A DNA stretch of 64,000 nucleotides. Origin: Boseongicola sp. H5. GTDB lineage: Bacteria; Pseudomonadota; Alphaproteobacteria; Rhodobacterales; Rhodobacteraceae. The notes beneath the pieces are model-generated. The model had not been told where the DNA came from. It did no database searches and saw nothing but the letters and a program-made list of their open reading frames with translations. The stretch covers positions 248,001-312,000 of the forward strand of contig JACNMN010000001.1 in NCBI GenBank assembly GCA_020622165.1, written 5' to 3'. A program made the position numbers and the translations under genes. Below, piece by piece: positions 42,210 through 50,477 of the stretch (within the stretch, counting starts at the first letter, position 1; every line of letters starts with the position of its first letter).

Positions 42210-44067
42210 CATGCCCGGCGCAGCACCTCTGTCCGGCTCACCGCCGCCCGCCGCTTCGCCGCATCCCTATCTCAAACCGCTTTTCACCGGACGAAAGCGG
42301 GTGAAATACAACCTTCTGGCGTTGGTTTGGGCCATTGCCGCGGTATGGTTCTGGGCGTGGTGGCTCAGACCGGAACATATCATCGAAGGGTCGAGATACT
42401 GGGTCGTAACCGCCGCACTCGGCTGGCTCTTCTTCCTGCAGATATTCTTCATCGCAGTGTTCCGTCAGGCCAAGGTGCCGGCGGTCGACCCGCCCGATCC
42501 TGCGAAGGTTCGCGTCGCGATGATCGTGACAAAAACGCCTTCCGAACCTTTTTCGATCGTCCGGCGCACGCTGCAGGCAATGCTCGATCAGACCTATCCA
42601 CATGACACCTGGCTGGCCGATGAAGACCCCGCACCAGACACGATCGCCTGGTGCGAAGCCCATGGTGTGAAGATATCGACCCGCAAAGGGCAGCCGGACT
42701 ATCACCGCACGGAATGGCCCCGCCGGACCCGCTGCAAGGAAGGCAATCTGGCCTTCTTTTATGACACTTACGGCTATGAGAATTATGATTTCGTGGCGCA
42801 GTTGGACGCGGATCACGTGCCGCGCCAGTCATATCTGACCGAAATCATGCGCGGTTTTGCCGACCCCCGCATCGGTTATGTCAGCGCCCCGAGCATATGC
42901 TCCCAGAATGCCAGAGAGAGCTGGGCCGCGCGCACCCGGTTGTATACCGAGGCCGCGTTCCACGGTGTCTTCCAGACCGGATATAGCGGCACCATGGCTC
43001 CCATGTGCATCGGATCTCATTACGCCGTACGCACCAAGGCCCTGCGCGAGGTCGGTGGACTGGGACCGGAACTGGCCGAAGACCACTCCACGACCATGCT
43101 GATGAATGCCGGTGGCTGGCGTGGGGTCCATGCGCTTGACGCGATCGCCGAGGGCGACGGCCCTGCGACGATCACCGATCTCTGCACACAGGAATTTCAA
43201 TGGTCTCGCAGCCTTGTGACGCTTCTGTTGCGCTACACACCTGACTATCTGCCCCGTCTCAGCCCCGGTCTGAAACTGCAGTTTCTGTTTTGCCAGATGC
43301 TGTATCCGCTTTTCGCGCTGTTCATGCTGACGTTGTACCTCATCCCCGTCGTGGCCGTGCTGTTCGATATTCGCTATGCGAATGTCACCTACCCGGCCTT
43401 TTTCGCCCATGCGCTGGCTCCGGCTCTGGCAATCACGCTGATCGCCTATGTCATCCGGGCCGACGGTTTTTTCCGACCCACCGACGGCAAGGTGCTGAGC
43501 TGGGAAAAGGCGCTGTTTCTGGCCATACAATGGCCTTGGGTTCTTTGGGGATGCATCATGGCGCTGCGTGACCGTCTCTTCGGCGGTTTCGTCGACTTCC
43601 GGATCACCCCCAAGGGAGAGGCCGCCGAGGCGCAATTGCCGATGCGAGTGATCCTGCCCTATGTCGCCTTGGCGCTGGGATGTCTTTTGCCGGTTCTGCT
43701 GGTCGACGACCTGATCGATGCGCGCGGCTTCTATCTACTGACGCTGCTGAATGGCACCATCTACGCGATAATCGTTGGCGTCGTGGTGATACATCACTTT
43801 AAACTTGCGGGACTGAATGTAAGACAGGTGGGGATACGTGCCGTCACGCAAATCGCGGCACCGCCTGTGCTGGCAGCTTTGGTTTTCTTCGCCGCCACGA
43901 TCCGCGGCGTCGAAAGCTCGTATGCGTTGATGGTGGGTCTTGAACCGTTCCAACTGGTTCGGACCGAGTATGTTGTTGCTGGCGCCGGAATGGGACGTCC
44001 CGGGACCGTACATATGGTCTTCGACCCGGGTTGGTCGAGCGGAACGCCCCCGAACCGAGAGGATTGA
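42193..44067 (+). CDS. Cellulose-synthase-like glycosyltransferase family 2
   Basis: The 624-residue inner-membrane processive GT2 has two N-terminal helices (about 40-90), a GT-A domain with the D-x-D at D205/D207 (QLDADHVP), the catalytic ED at 296-297 (LAEDHSTTM) and the acceptor/exit-channel motif TQEFQWSRS (Q333-W337, equivalent to Q-x-x-R-W), and about six C-terminal helices. No PilZ domain is recognised at the C-terminus. The ATG at 42193 has GGAGG five to seven bases upstream and overlaps the epimerase gene. It probably polymerises and exports a beta-glycan. Confidence 0.9.
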   Translation: MTFVPDMPGAAPLSGSPPPAASPHPYLKPLFTGRKRVKYNLLALVWAIAAVWFWAWWLRPEHIIEGSRYWVVTAALGWLFFLQIFFIAVFRQAKVPAVDPPDPAKVRVAMIVTKTPSEPFSIVRRTLQAMLDQTYPHDTWLADEDPAPDTIAWCEAHGVKISTRKGQPDYHRTEWPRRTRCKEGNLAFFYDTYGYENYDFVAQLDADHVPRQSYLTEIMRGFADPRIGYVSAPSICSQNARESWAARTRLYTEAAFHGVFQTGYSGTMAPMCIGSHYAVRTKALREVGGLGPELAEDHSTTMLMNAGGWRGVHALDAIAEGDGPATITDLCTQEFQWSRSLVTLLLRYTPDYLPRLSPGLKLQFLFCQMLYPLFALFMLTLYLIPVVAVLFDIRYANVTYPAFFAHALAPALAITLIAYVIRADGFFRPTDGKVLSWEKALFLAIQWPWVLWGCIMALRDRLFGGFVDFRITPKGEAAEAQLPMRVILPYVALALGCLLPVLLVDDLIDARGFYLLTLLNGTIYAIIVGVVVIHHFKLAGLNVRQVGIRAVTQIAAPPVLAALVFFAATIRGVESSYALMVGLEPFQLVRTEYVVAGAGMGRPGTVHMVFDPGWSSGTPPNRED

Positions 44068-44071
44068 TTCT

Positions 44072-44983
44072 ATGACTTACCCAAAGAGCACCGATCTTTC
44101 GAACCGCACCTGGCCATGGGTTGCGACCTTGGGCGTAATTCTGGGCGCGGTGACACCCATGGCCTTCGCCGCTCCGCCGGGCGACCTGCCCTTCGGCGTC
44201 TACGATCCGAACGGGGAATTCACCGATGACCCGGATGTCCAGATCGAACATCTGTTCCTGCCGTGGGAGGATGTGTTCCTCCCTTCGCTGGATCTTGCGG
44301 ACATATATGCCCGCGACCGCAACCGTTCCGTTCTGGTCACGATCGAACCCTGGACCTGGACACGTGACGAACGCAACTCGCCGGAGGTGCTCATCGCCGG
44401 CATCAACGAGGGCGCCTATGACGAGAACATGGCGACGATCTGCGCGGTCCTGAACACGTTCTCAAGCCCGGTGACCGTCCGCTGGGGTCAGGAGATGGAG
44501 GACCGCTCGGGGCAGTTCATCTGGGCCGCATGGGAACCGGAGGTCTTTATCGCCGCCTATCAGCGCATGGTAACGGTGTGCCGGGCCGCGGCGCAGGATA
44601 TCGATTACATGTGGTCGCCCCTCGGCCTGACCGGGTTCGAAAACTATTACCCGGGCGATGATTATGTGGATGTGGTGGGCCTTTCGGTCTTCGGCCTGCA
44701 GGCCTGGGAACAGGAAATCCTCGGAGAGGAGCAACGCTTTCGCGACATTCTCGCCCCCCGCTACGAGCGCGCGCTGCAATTCGGCAAGCCGATCGTGGTG
44801 GCCGAACTCGGCTTTCGCGGCGATGTTGAGTACGTAACCCGCTGGATGAACGACGTGCGTCAGGATATTGCGGATTTCCCGGCACTTGAGGCCGTGATCT
44901 ACTTCAACCAGACCGAGGTTTATCCATGGCCCGATGATTTCGGGCTGCCCGACTGGCGGTTCTCCCAACACGTCGTCGAATAA
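44072..44983 (+). CDS. Exported GH26-like glycoside hydrolase
   Basis: The 303-residue protein has a signal peptide (WVATLGVILGAVTPMAFA) and a (beta/alpha)8 barrel resembling GH26 beta-mannanases/xylanases. The probable acid/base Glu is in VRWGQEMEDRSG and the nucleophile Glu in KPIVVAELGF. The His of the usual HEMN is Gln here. It starts five bases after the GT2 stop, like BcsZ or AlgL next to their synthases, so it probably trims or edits the polymer in the periplasm. Confidence 0.82.
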   Translation: MTYPKSTDLSNRTWPWVATLGVILGAVTPMAFAAPPGDLPFGVYDPNGEFTDDPDVQIEHLFLPWEDVFLPSLDLADIYARDRNRSVLVTIEPWTWTRDERNSPEVLIAGINEGAYDENMATICAVLNTFSSPVTVRWGQEMEDRSGQFIWAAWEPEVFIAAYQRMVTVCRAAAQDIDYMWSPLGLTGFENYYPGDDYVDVVGLSVFGLQAWEQEILGEEQRFRDILAPRYERALQFGKPIVVAELGFRGDVEYVTRWMNDVRQDIADFPALEAVIYFNQTEVYPWPDDFGLPDWRFSQHVVE

Positions 44984-45075
44984 CCTTGATCGGGGCTTCG
45001 GCCTGAAGCAGCGGAATCCCGCTCTGTATTCTGCACCATAAGCGGCCTTTGGTCGCCTTTGAAGGCGTGTCGAAT

Positions 45076-45097
45076 CCCCTTGTTTTCAAGGGGTTTT
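45076..45097 (+). terminator. Rho-independent terminator of the polysaccharide operon
   Basis: A perfect seven-base stem (CCCCTTG with CAAGGGG, loop TTTT) is followed by TTTT, about 93 bases after the GH26-like stop codon on the same strand. Confidence 0.85.
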
Positions 45098-45289
45098 GCA
45101 CGACTTTATGCGTATTTTCGACGCCATTTCCTCACTGAATCAACAACCTGCGGCCCTCATTCAGCCCCAAATCTCCGCGACCTTTGTGCTGCGTGAGAAA
45201 CGGTTTGTTAGGCTCCTGACAGTACCAAGGTCTCAGGCCGGTCGATCGATACATCGGCCGCGTGCAGGTAACCGATGCAGGAGGTTTGG

Positions 45290-45706
45290 ATGCAAACCGC
45301 TACTCTGAGACCGCTTTTTCGTGTGCTCAAAATGTCCGTTCTGGCGGCGGCGCTTGCTGTTTCCGCGCCGCTGGCGACGGCAGAACCGGATGAGGGCGGG
45401 AGTATTCACACCGCCATGCATCTGGCCATGTATACGGCACCCGTGCGTCAGGTGAGTCTGCGACAGGCTGAAACGCGCCAGCGAGTCGTGGCCAACCAGA
45501 TCATCAGTGCCCGGCAATTCGTGGCCGCCAACCGAGTGGCCCCGGTACAGCCACAACGCCCGAGGGCGAACACCAGTGGGCTCAACCTGCTCTCCGGCGC
45601 GCAGCCGCGTCAGGTGCGTCCCGTGCGTGTGCGGGTCATCGGCAATGGCAGCTACATCTGTTCCCCCGCCGGGTTCGGCCACCGGTCGCGCTGCTACAGC
45701 AACTAG
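45290..45706 (+). CDS. Small secreted protein with C-terminal cysteine pair
   Basis: The 138-residue product has an N-terminal signal region (basic, then LKMSVLAAALAVSAPLATA). The mature part is Arg/Gln-rich and basic, and the end GNGSYICSPAGFGHRSRCYSN looks like a small disulfide-closed tail. It has an AGGAGG Shine-Dalgarno six bases before the ATG. It follows the operon terminator, so it has its own promoter. Function unknown; it may belong to the same surface programme. Confidence 0.7.
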   Translation: MQTATLRPLFRVLKMSVLAAALAVSAPLATAEPDEGGSIHTAMHLAMYTAPVRQVSLRQAETRQRVVANQIISARQFVAANRVAPVQPQRPRANTSGLNLLSGAQPRQVRPVRVRVIGNGSYICSPAGFGHRSRCYSN

Positions 45707-45784
45707 ACCCCGGCCATTTCGAATAGAGCGACCGTCGGCGCCGTGCGCATGTCCCGCGCGGCCTGGCCCGCTCCCCCTGTCCGG

Positions 45785-46705
45785 TCACGTGGTCAGCCCG
45801 ATCGACCAGTGCTGTTCCACCAGGTCCACACCGAAGGCGCGGACCGGCACCGCGCTTTCAAGGGCAAATCCGTTCTTTTCGTAAAGCGCGCAGGCGGCGC
45901 GATGGCTTTCATGGGTCCACAGAACCAGCCGGTCGTATCCGCGCGCACGGGCATAGCTCATGCAGGTATCAAGCAGATGCTGGCCCAGCCCCCTGCCGCG
46001 CGCCTCCGGCAGAAGCAGGAACAGGCGCAGCTTGGCCACCCGCGGCTCCGGGCCCTTCACGCAGAAGATCGACCCGATGCGTTGCCCGTTCGACCATGCG
46101 ATCCATCCCCGCTCGCAGGACCGGTCCCGGGTGCGGATGAAATCGGCAAGGATCTCGGCCACCAGCGCCTCGAACCCGGCGTCGAACCCCGCCTCGCGGG
46201 CATAAAGTGTGCCGTGCTGTTCGATGAGCCAGCCCGCATCGCCGATCGCCAGATCGCGCAGCTCGATCTGCGGCGCGGCGGTCTTTGCCTCCGACAGGGC
46301 GGCATCGACCGCCTCCATCCGCGCCACCAGCGCCGCGATGTCCGGCTCCGCCCGGCCCTCGATCCACTCCGCGATCTGCGCCCGCGACAGGACCGTCAAC
46401 TCCGCGGCGCGGATCAGCCCCTCCCGCGTCAGCCCGAGGATCTGGGCCCGCCGGTCGCGGGGATGCCGGGTCTTCTCCACAAGCCCCGATTTCTGCAACC
46501 GGCCGAGCATCCGGCTGAGATAGCCCTCGTTGAGGCCCAGATGCTGGGCCAGCGCCCCGGCCGTCCAGCCGAACCCGTCGGCCAGTTCGAAGATCACCCG
46601 GGCCTCGGCAAGGCTCAGGCCCGCCTCCAGATATCCCTGGCGCAGCAGGCCCAGACGCCGCGTATGAGCCCGGTTGAAAGCCCTGATCCGGTCTATTGCA
46701 TCCAT
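45785..46705 (-). CDS. MarR-GNAT fusion protein
   Basis: The 306-residue protein joins an N-terminal MarR winged HTH (about 5-140: LSLAEARVIFELADGFG, LNEGYLSRMLGRLQKSGLV with the DRR-type wing) to a C-terminal GNAT acetyltransferase domain (about 150-300: PEARGRGLGQHLL as acetyl-CoA loop, ALYEKNGFAL). Such fusions are widespread and often autoregulate. A palindrome lies 18 bases upstream of its ATG and is a likely operator. Confidence 0.9.
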   Translation of the reverse strand: MDAIDRIRAFNRAHTRRLGLLRQGYLEAGLSLAEARVIFELADGFGWTAGALAQHLGLNEGYLSRMLGRLQKSGLVEKTRHPRDRRAQILGLTREGLIRAAELTVLSRAQIAEWIEGRAEPDIAALVARMEAVDAALSEAKTAAPQIELRDLAIGDAGWLIEQHGTLYAREAGFDAGFEALVAEILADFIRTRDRSCERGWIAWSNGQRIGSIFCVKGPEPRVAKLRLFLLLPEARGRGLGQHLLDTCMSYARARGYDRLVLWTHESHRAACALYEKNGFALESAVPVRAFGVDLVEQHWSIGLTT

Positions 46706-46722
46706 GCCGCCCCCTCTTTATT

Positions 46723-46737
46723 CTTGCCTTAGGCAAG
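46723..46737. promoter_or_regulatory. Palindromic operator between the MarR-GNAT and DUF6324 genes
   Basis: CTTGCCT-T-AGGCAAG is a perfect 15-bp inverted repeat centred 25 bp upstream of the MarR-GNAT start and 80 bp before the DUF6324 gene. An additional half TTGCCT occurs at 46741-46746. Size and symmetry fit a MarR dimer site; both divergent genes may be controlled. Confidence 0.65.
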
Positions 46738-46809
46738 TATTTGCCTCTTGTCTCGCAAATCGCAAGGGGCTACCTGCATCGCCGCACCCAAGGCGCGGAG
46801 ACCTGCCCG

Positions 46810-46998
46810 ATGAGCATCAACAAAGAAAGCGACCTGGCCGCGAATTTGCAGATCGGCCCCACCACGCTTGGCATGGTCCGTATATATATCGAAGGCGACG
46901 GCGTGGACCTGCCGCTCGATTTCGATCCGGACGAGGCGCTGGAAATCGCCGACGAGCTGCGCGCCGCCGCCGAGGCGGCCCGGAAAATGGCGAAATAG
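46810..46998 (+). CDS. DUF6324-like small protein
   Basis: The 62-residue acidic cytoplasmic protein begins MSINKESDLAANLQIGP and has TLGMVRIYIEGDGVDLPLDF, followed by an acidic helix. It matches a Rhodobacteraceae family I recall as DUF6324; function unknown. The ATG at 46810 gives the family start. It is divergent from the MarR-GNAT gene across the operator. Confidence 0.78.
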   Translation: MSINKESDLAANLQIGPTTLGMVRIYIEGDGVDLPLDFDPDEALEIADELRAAAEAARKMAK

Positions 46999-47017
46999 GC
47001 GCGGGTGCTACCGCCGA

Positions 47018-47038
47018 AATTGATATACCATTGTTATA
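47018..47038. repeat. 21-bp sequence shared exactly with 3221-3241 (inverted)
   Basis: Reads AATTGATATACC followed by ATTGTTATA. It lies just after the DUF6324 gene, in the gap before the end of mmcB. The imperfect palindrome TATACCATTGTTATA is central. Here the copy is intergenic, which supports a regulatory rather than coding origin. Confidence 0.7.
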
Positions 47039-47195
47039 GGTCGATCCGGGCCGAGATGCCGGTTCCCGGCGGCGCCCGGCAATGGATCATGTCCTGATCT
47101 TGCGGCGCCGATCCTCACCGCGCCCACCATCACGCGGCCCGGGAGGGTGCGGCCCTTGGGGCTTGAACTGCGGAGTCAGCCCCCCGTTGCCGATC

Positions 47196-47648
47196 TCAGA
47201 TAATCGCCTCCGGATCGCGAAGGCCCTGCAAACGCAGGGCCGCATGGCGGGCAAACCGCTGGGTCAGCGCCCGGCGTCTTGCCCCCGCCAGCCTGCTCTC
47301 CGGCCCAAACCGCAGGATTTCCGCGTCATAGGCATCGGCGATGATCAATCCCGTCCCGTCGGGAAGAAGATCGGTCGGGAAAGCTTCGTCGACGGCCCAG
47401 AAATACCTGTCGGCCCAATCGAGATACCCCTCCCATTTCGCGTCGGAGGTGAAATCCGCGCGGGAGGATTTGCACTCCACCACCCATAATTCACCCTTCG
47501 GCCCCAGGGCCATGACATCCACCCGTTTGCCCCGCTCGGGCGAGAATTCCTCCAGCACGGCAAAATCATGGGTTCGCAGATGGCGGCACACGCCGCGGGC
47601 CAGCAACTGACCGGGGCGGGGCGTTGAAGGAGAGAGGTCATCCGGCAT
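47196..47648 (-). CDS. mmcB: MmcB-family DNA repair protein
   Basis: The 150-residue protein resembles the mitomycin-C-resistance protein MmcB of Caulobacter. It has a PD-(D/E)xK-type core: KRVDVMALGPKG, then LWVVECKSSRADF (E-x-K) and the YLDWADRYFWAV segment. A perfect LexA box lies 12 bp upstream, matching its known SOS regulation in Caulobacter. Start ATG 47648. Confidence 0.87.
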   Translation of the reverse strand: MPDDLSPSTPRPGQLLARGVCRHLRTHDFAVLEEFSPERGKRVDVMALGPKGELWVVECKSSRADFTSDAKWEGYLDWADRYFWAVDEAFPTDLLPDGTGLIIADAYDAEILRFGPESRLAGARRRALTQRFARHAALRLQGLRDPEAII

Positions 47649-47659
47649 GGCGCAAGCAT

Positions 47660-47674
47660 GAACAATAGGTGAAC
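47660..47674 (-). promoter_or_regulatory. LexA (SOS) box GTTC-N7-GTTC upstream of mmcB
   Basis: On the minus strand GTTC-ACCTATT-GTTC matches exactly the alphaproteobacterial LexA recognition sequence. It lies 12 bp upstream of the mmcB start codon, a repressor position. Confidence 0.8.
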
Positions 47675-47796
47675 AAAAATCAAGCCGGGTCGGAACGCGG
47701 GCGAAGCCGACGGCGGACGCGATCCGCCGTTTCAGATCGCCCAAAGTGAACTGCGCCCTTGCTCAGAGAGGGTAGACCGCCTATCTGGCACAACAG

Positions 47797-47952
47797 GCGG
47801 GTACTGCCTTTCTTGTCATATGGGGCACGATTCCGGTGGCCTTACACATCTCCGAGGGAGCTGGCTCTGTCCGGACCCTGGTCCGGTTACCTGGCGCCCA
47901 CCTGTACTAACAGGTCCTCGGGAATGAAAACCCCGACGGTTTGCGTGGTCCC
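47797..47952 (+). ncRNA. 6S RNA-like structured RNA candidate
   Basis: The sequence folds as a long rod: GGGUAC pairs with GUG/CCC near the ends, then GUC with GAC, GGGG with CCCC, and AUUCC with GGGAAU. A hairpin ACCUGU-ACUA-ACAGGU sits in the 3' strand of the central bubble, as in 6S RNAs, and CCGGACC-CU-GGUCCGG forms the apical hairpin. The stretch CUGGCGCCCACCUG followed by CGGGAAUGAAAACCCCGACGG looks like alphaproteobacterial 6S sequences as I remember them. No protein gene is visible here. Exact ends and the promoter are not fixed. Confidence 0.5.
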
Positions 47953-48172
47953 GCCGCATCAATCCGAAATCAGCGGCACGTCCGCTCGGCGCCGCTACGC
48001 CGCTGGATCAGGCCGATGCACGCAACGCGAGCGGTCGGATTGCACCCGCGGCGTCGACCCGAACCCGTTATACTGAAATGTGGAGATGTGGGGCGAACCG
48101 AACGCAATCCCGGAACCGGCCCGAACACGTGTGAGCGGCGAGACGCCCCGCCGCGCAAATTGCCCGCCCGGA

Positions 48173-48391
48173 TCAGCCGTTCGGATCGTTTGGCGGCGCA
48201 CCCGTCCAGTCATGCATATCGGTGATGTCCGTGCCGAGCTGGGTGTTCAGGCTGTTCGTGGGTTCCCGAACCCCGGCCACGACCACGGCGACAACGGCAA
48301 TTCCAAGCCCGACAAGGGCGGCCGTCAGCACGACCCAGTCGACCGTAACGGCGCCGCTCTCGGACCCCATGAAGGTTTTGACAAAAGACAC
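48173..48391 (-). CDS. Flp/Fap-type pilin-like small protein
   Basis: The 72-residue protein has a short basic N-terminus, then GAVTVDWVVLTAALVGLGIAVVAVVVAG, the hydrophobic helix of class-III (Flp) pilins. The processing site would be at the Gly of SESGAVTVDW, with Asp instead of the usual Glu at position 5. The C-terminal tail is short and acidic. The start is GTG at 48391, supported by GAGGA eight bases upstream. No tad genes are seen in the window. Confidence 0.75.
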   Translation of the reverse strand: MSFVKTFMGSESGAVTVDWVVLTAALVGLGIAVVAVVVAGVREPTNSLNTQLGTDITDMHDWTGAPPNDPNG

Positions 48392-48545
48392 GATAATGTC
48401 CTCATTCTTTGTTTGCGCACCCCGTTAACCATGTTGCTAGCGCTGGATTAGGCCAAATCTGTGGCCTTTCTGGGGTGGTTTTGCATTTTGCGCGGGGCGC
48501 GCACCCCGCTGGACTTCGCCCGTGGCCGCCCCAATACTCCAGCAC

Positions 48546-50468
48546 ATGAGTCTGCCTCCCGGTTTCCTTGACGAATTGCGCACGCGCATTTCCCTGACGC
48601 AGGTCGTGGGGCGCAAGGTGACGTGGGATACCCGCAAATCGAACCAGGCCAAGGGGGACATGTGGGCGCCCTGCCCGTTCCATCAGGAGAAGACCGCCAG
48701 CTTCCATGTGGATGACCGCAAGGGATTCTATCATTGCTTTGGCTGCAATGCAGGTGGCGATGCCTTCAAATTCGTGCAGGAGACGGAGAACGTATCGTTC
48801 ATGGAGGCCGTCCGCATGCTGGCGCAGGACGCGGGCATGCCGATGCCGGAACGCGACCCGCGGGCTCAGGAAAAAGCCGATCATCTGGGCGAATTGGCGA
48901 AGGTGACCGAAGCGGCCGTGGGCTGGTTCCGCCTGCAACTGAAAACGGCCGGCGGCGGCGCGGCGCGCGATTACCTGTCCGGCCGCGGTCTGGATCAGGC
49001 GGCGCTTGACAGGTTCGAAATCGGCTTTGCGCCCGCGGGGCAGAATGCGGCCTTTAAGGCGTTGACCGAAAAGGGATTTGCCGCGGATCAGGTGATCGCG
49101 GCCGATATCGCGCGCCAGCCCGAAGACGGGCGGGCGCCCTATGATGCGTTCCGGGACAGGATCATCTTCCCCATTCGCGACGCGCGCGGGCGCTGCATCG
49201 GCTTTGGCGGCCGGGCAATGGCCGCCGAGGCGCAGGCGAAGTATCTCAACAGCCGCGAGACCGATCTTTTTGACAAGGGCCGCGCACTCTACAATCACGG
49301 GCCGGCCCGCGAAGCGGCGGGCAAGGGTCAGCCGCTGATCGTGGCCGAAGGCTACATGGATGTGATCGCGCTGGCCCGTGCCGGGTTCGAGGCGACGGTC
49401 GCACCGCTTGGCACCGCGATCACCGAAGACCAGTTGCGGCTTCTTTGGCGCATGGCCGATGAGCCGGTCATCGCGCTGGATGGCGACACCGCCGGCCTGC
49501 GCGCCGCGATGCGTCTCGTCGATCTTGCGCTGCCGATGCTGGAAGCCGGCAAATCGCTTCGGTTCGCCCTGATGCCTGACGGCATGGACCCCGACGACCT
49601 GCTGCGCGCGAAAGGTCCGGACGCCATGCGCGGGCTGATCGCGGCGGCGCAGCCGATGGTCAATCTGCTCTGGCAAAGGGAAACCGAAGGCAAGATCTTC
49701 GACAGCCCCGAACGCCGGGCTGCCCTCGACAAGACGCTTCGCACGGCGATCGGCCGGATTCAGGATCCGTCCCTGAAGCGGCATTATAGCGAGGCGATCA
49801 ATGAGTTTCGCTGGCAGTTGTTCAAGGGTCAGCGCCGGAGCCAGACCCGCGGCGGCTTCAGGCCGAAGGCGGACACCGCCCCCGTGGCGGCCACCCGCGC
49901 CTCCGCGCTGGCCGCGGGGTCTCTGGGCGATGCGGATCTGCGGTCGGCGCTGATCCTTGCCACGCTCTGCCGGTTTCCCGCCCTCATCGACCAGTTCGAG
50001 GCCGATCTCGACCGGCTCGCGCCGCATGATGCCGACCAGGCCCGGCTGGCCCGGCATCTTCTGCAGACCGAAATCCGGGACGCAGACCGTCTTTCCGCCG
50101 AACTGGACACGGCAAATCTGCGGCAAACCCTTGAAAACCTGCTGTCGCTCGGCCATGTGCGCATCGCACCCTTCCTGCGCGCCGATGGGGACGCAGGCCA
50201 AGCCGCACGGTGTCTGCTTGAGGAATTCGCCAAACTCGCCGCGCGGCGCGGGATCGACCATGAACTGACCGAGGCGCTGGAAGATCTGGAGACGACCGAA
50301 GAAGACGCGCACCTGTCCTGGCGGCTGAACCACGCCGTACGGACCCGGCATCGCGCAGATCACCCCACCCCGCCGGAGACCGCGGATCAGGGCGAGGATC
50401 GGGCCGCGCTGTCGGCGCATCTGCGCAGCTTGATAGACGGCCGTGCCTGGGAGAAGAAAAAAAGGTGA
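48546..50468 (+). CDS. dnaG: DNA primase
   Basis: The 640-residue primase has the CHC2 zinc finger (C43, H46, C64, C67), the Toprim core with LIVAEGYMDVIALARAG and VIALDGDTAGLRA, and a C-terminal DnaB-interaction domain with low complexity at the linker (about 440-470). It makes RNA primers for replication. It is followed by rpoD, the common macromolecular-synthesis order. The ATG at 48546 is chosen. Confidence 0.96.
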   Translation: MSLPPGFLDELRTRISLTQVVGRKVTWDTRKSNQAKGDMWAPCPFHQEKTASFHVDDRKGFYHCFGCNAGGDAFKFVQETENVSFMEAVRMLAQDAGMPMPERDPRAQEKADHLGELAKVTEAAVGWFRLQLKTAGGGAARDYLSGRGLDQAALDRFEIGFAPAGQNAAFKALTEKGFAADQVIAADIARQPEDGRAPYDAFRDRIIFPIRDARGRCIGFGGRAMAAEAQAKYLNSRETDLFDKGRALYNHGPAREAAGKGQPLIVAEGYMDVIALARAGFEATVAPLGTAITEDQLRLLWRMADEPVIALDGDTAGLRAAMRLVDLALPMLEAGKSLRFALMPDGMDPDDLLRAKGPDAMRGLIAAAQPMVNLLWQRETEGKIFDSPERRAALDKTLRTAIGRIQDPSLKRHYSEAINEFRWQLFKGQRRSQTRGGFRPKADTAPVAATRASALAAGSLGDADLRSALILATLCRFPALIDQFEADLDRLAPHDADQARLARHLLQTEIRDADRLSAELDTANLRQTLENLLSLGHVRIAPFLRADGDAGQAARCLLEEFAKLAARRGIDHELTEALEDLETTEEDAHLSWRLNHAVRTRHRADHPTPPETADQGEDRAALSAHLRSLIDGRAWEKKKR

Positions 50469-50477
50469 CGTGGGTGT

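Noticed and set aside
48173-48391. A tad/flp pilus locus
   Set aside because: Only a single Flp-like pilin gene is present; no tad, cpa or prepilin peptidase genes lie nearby.
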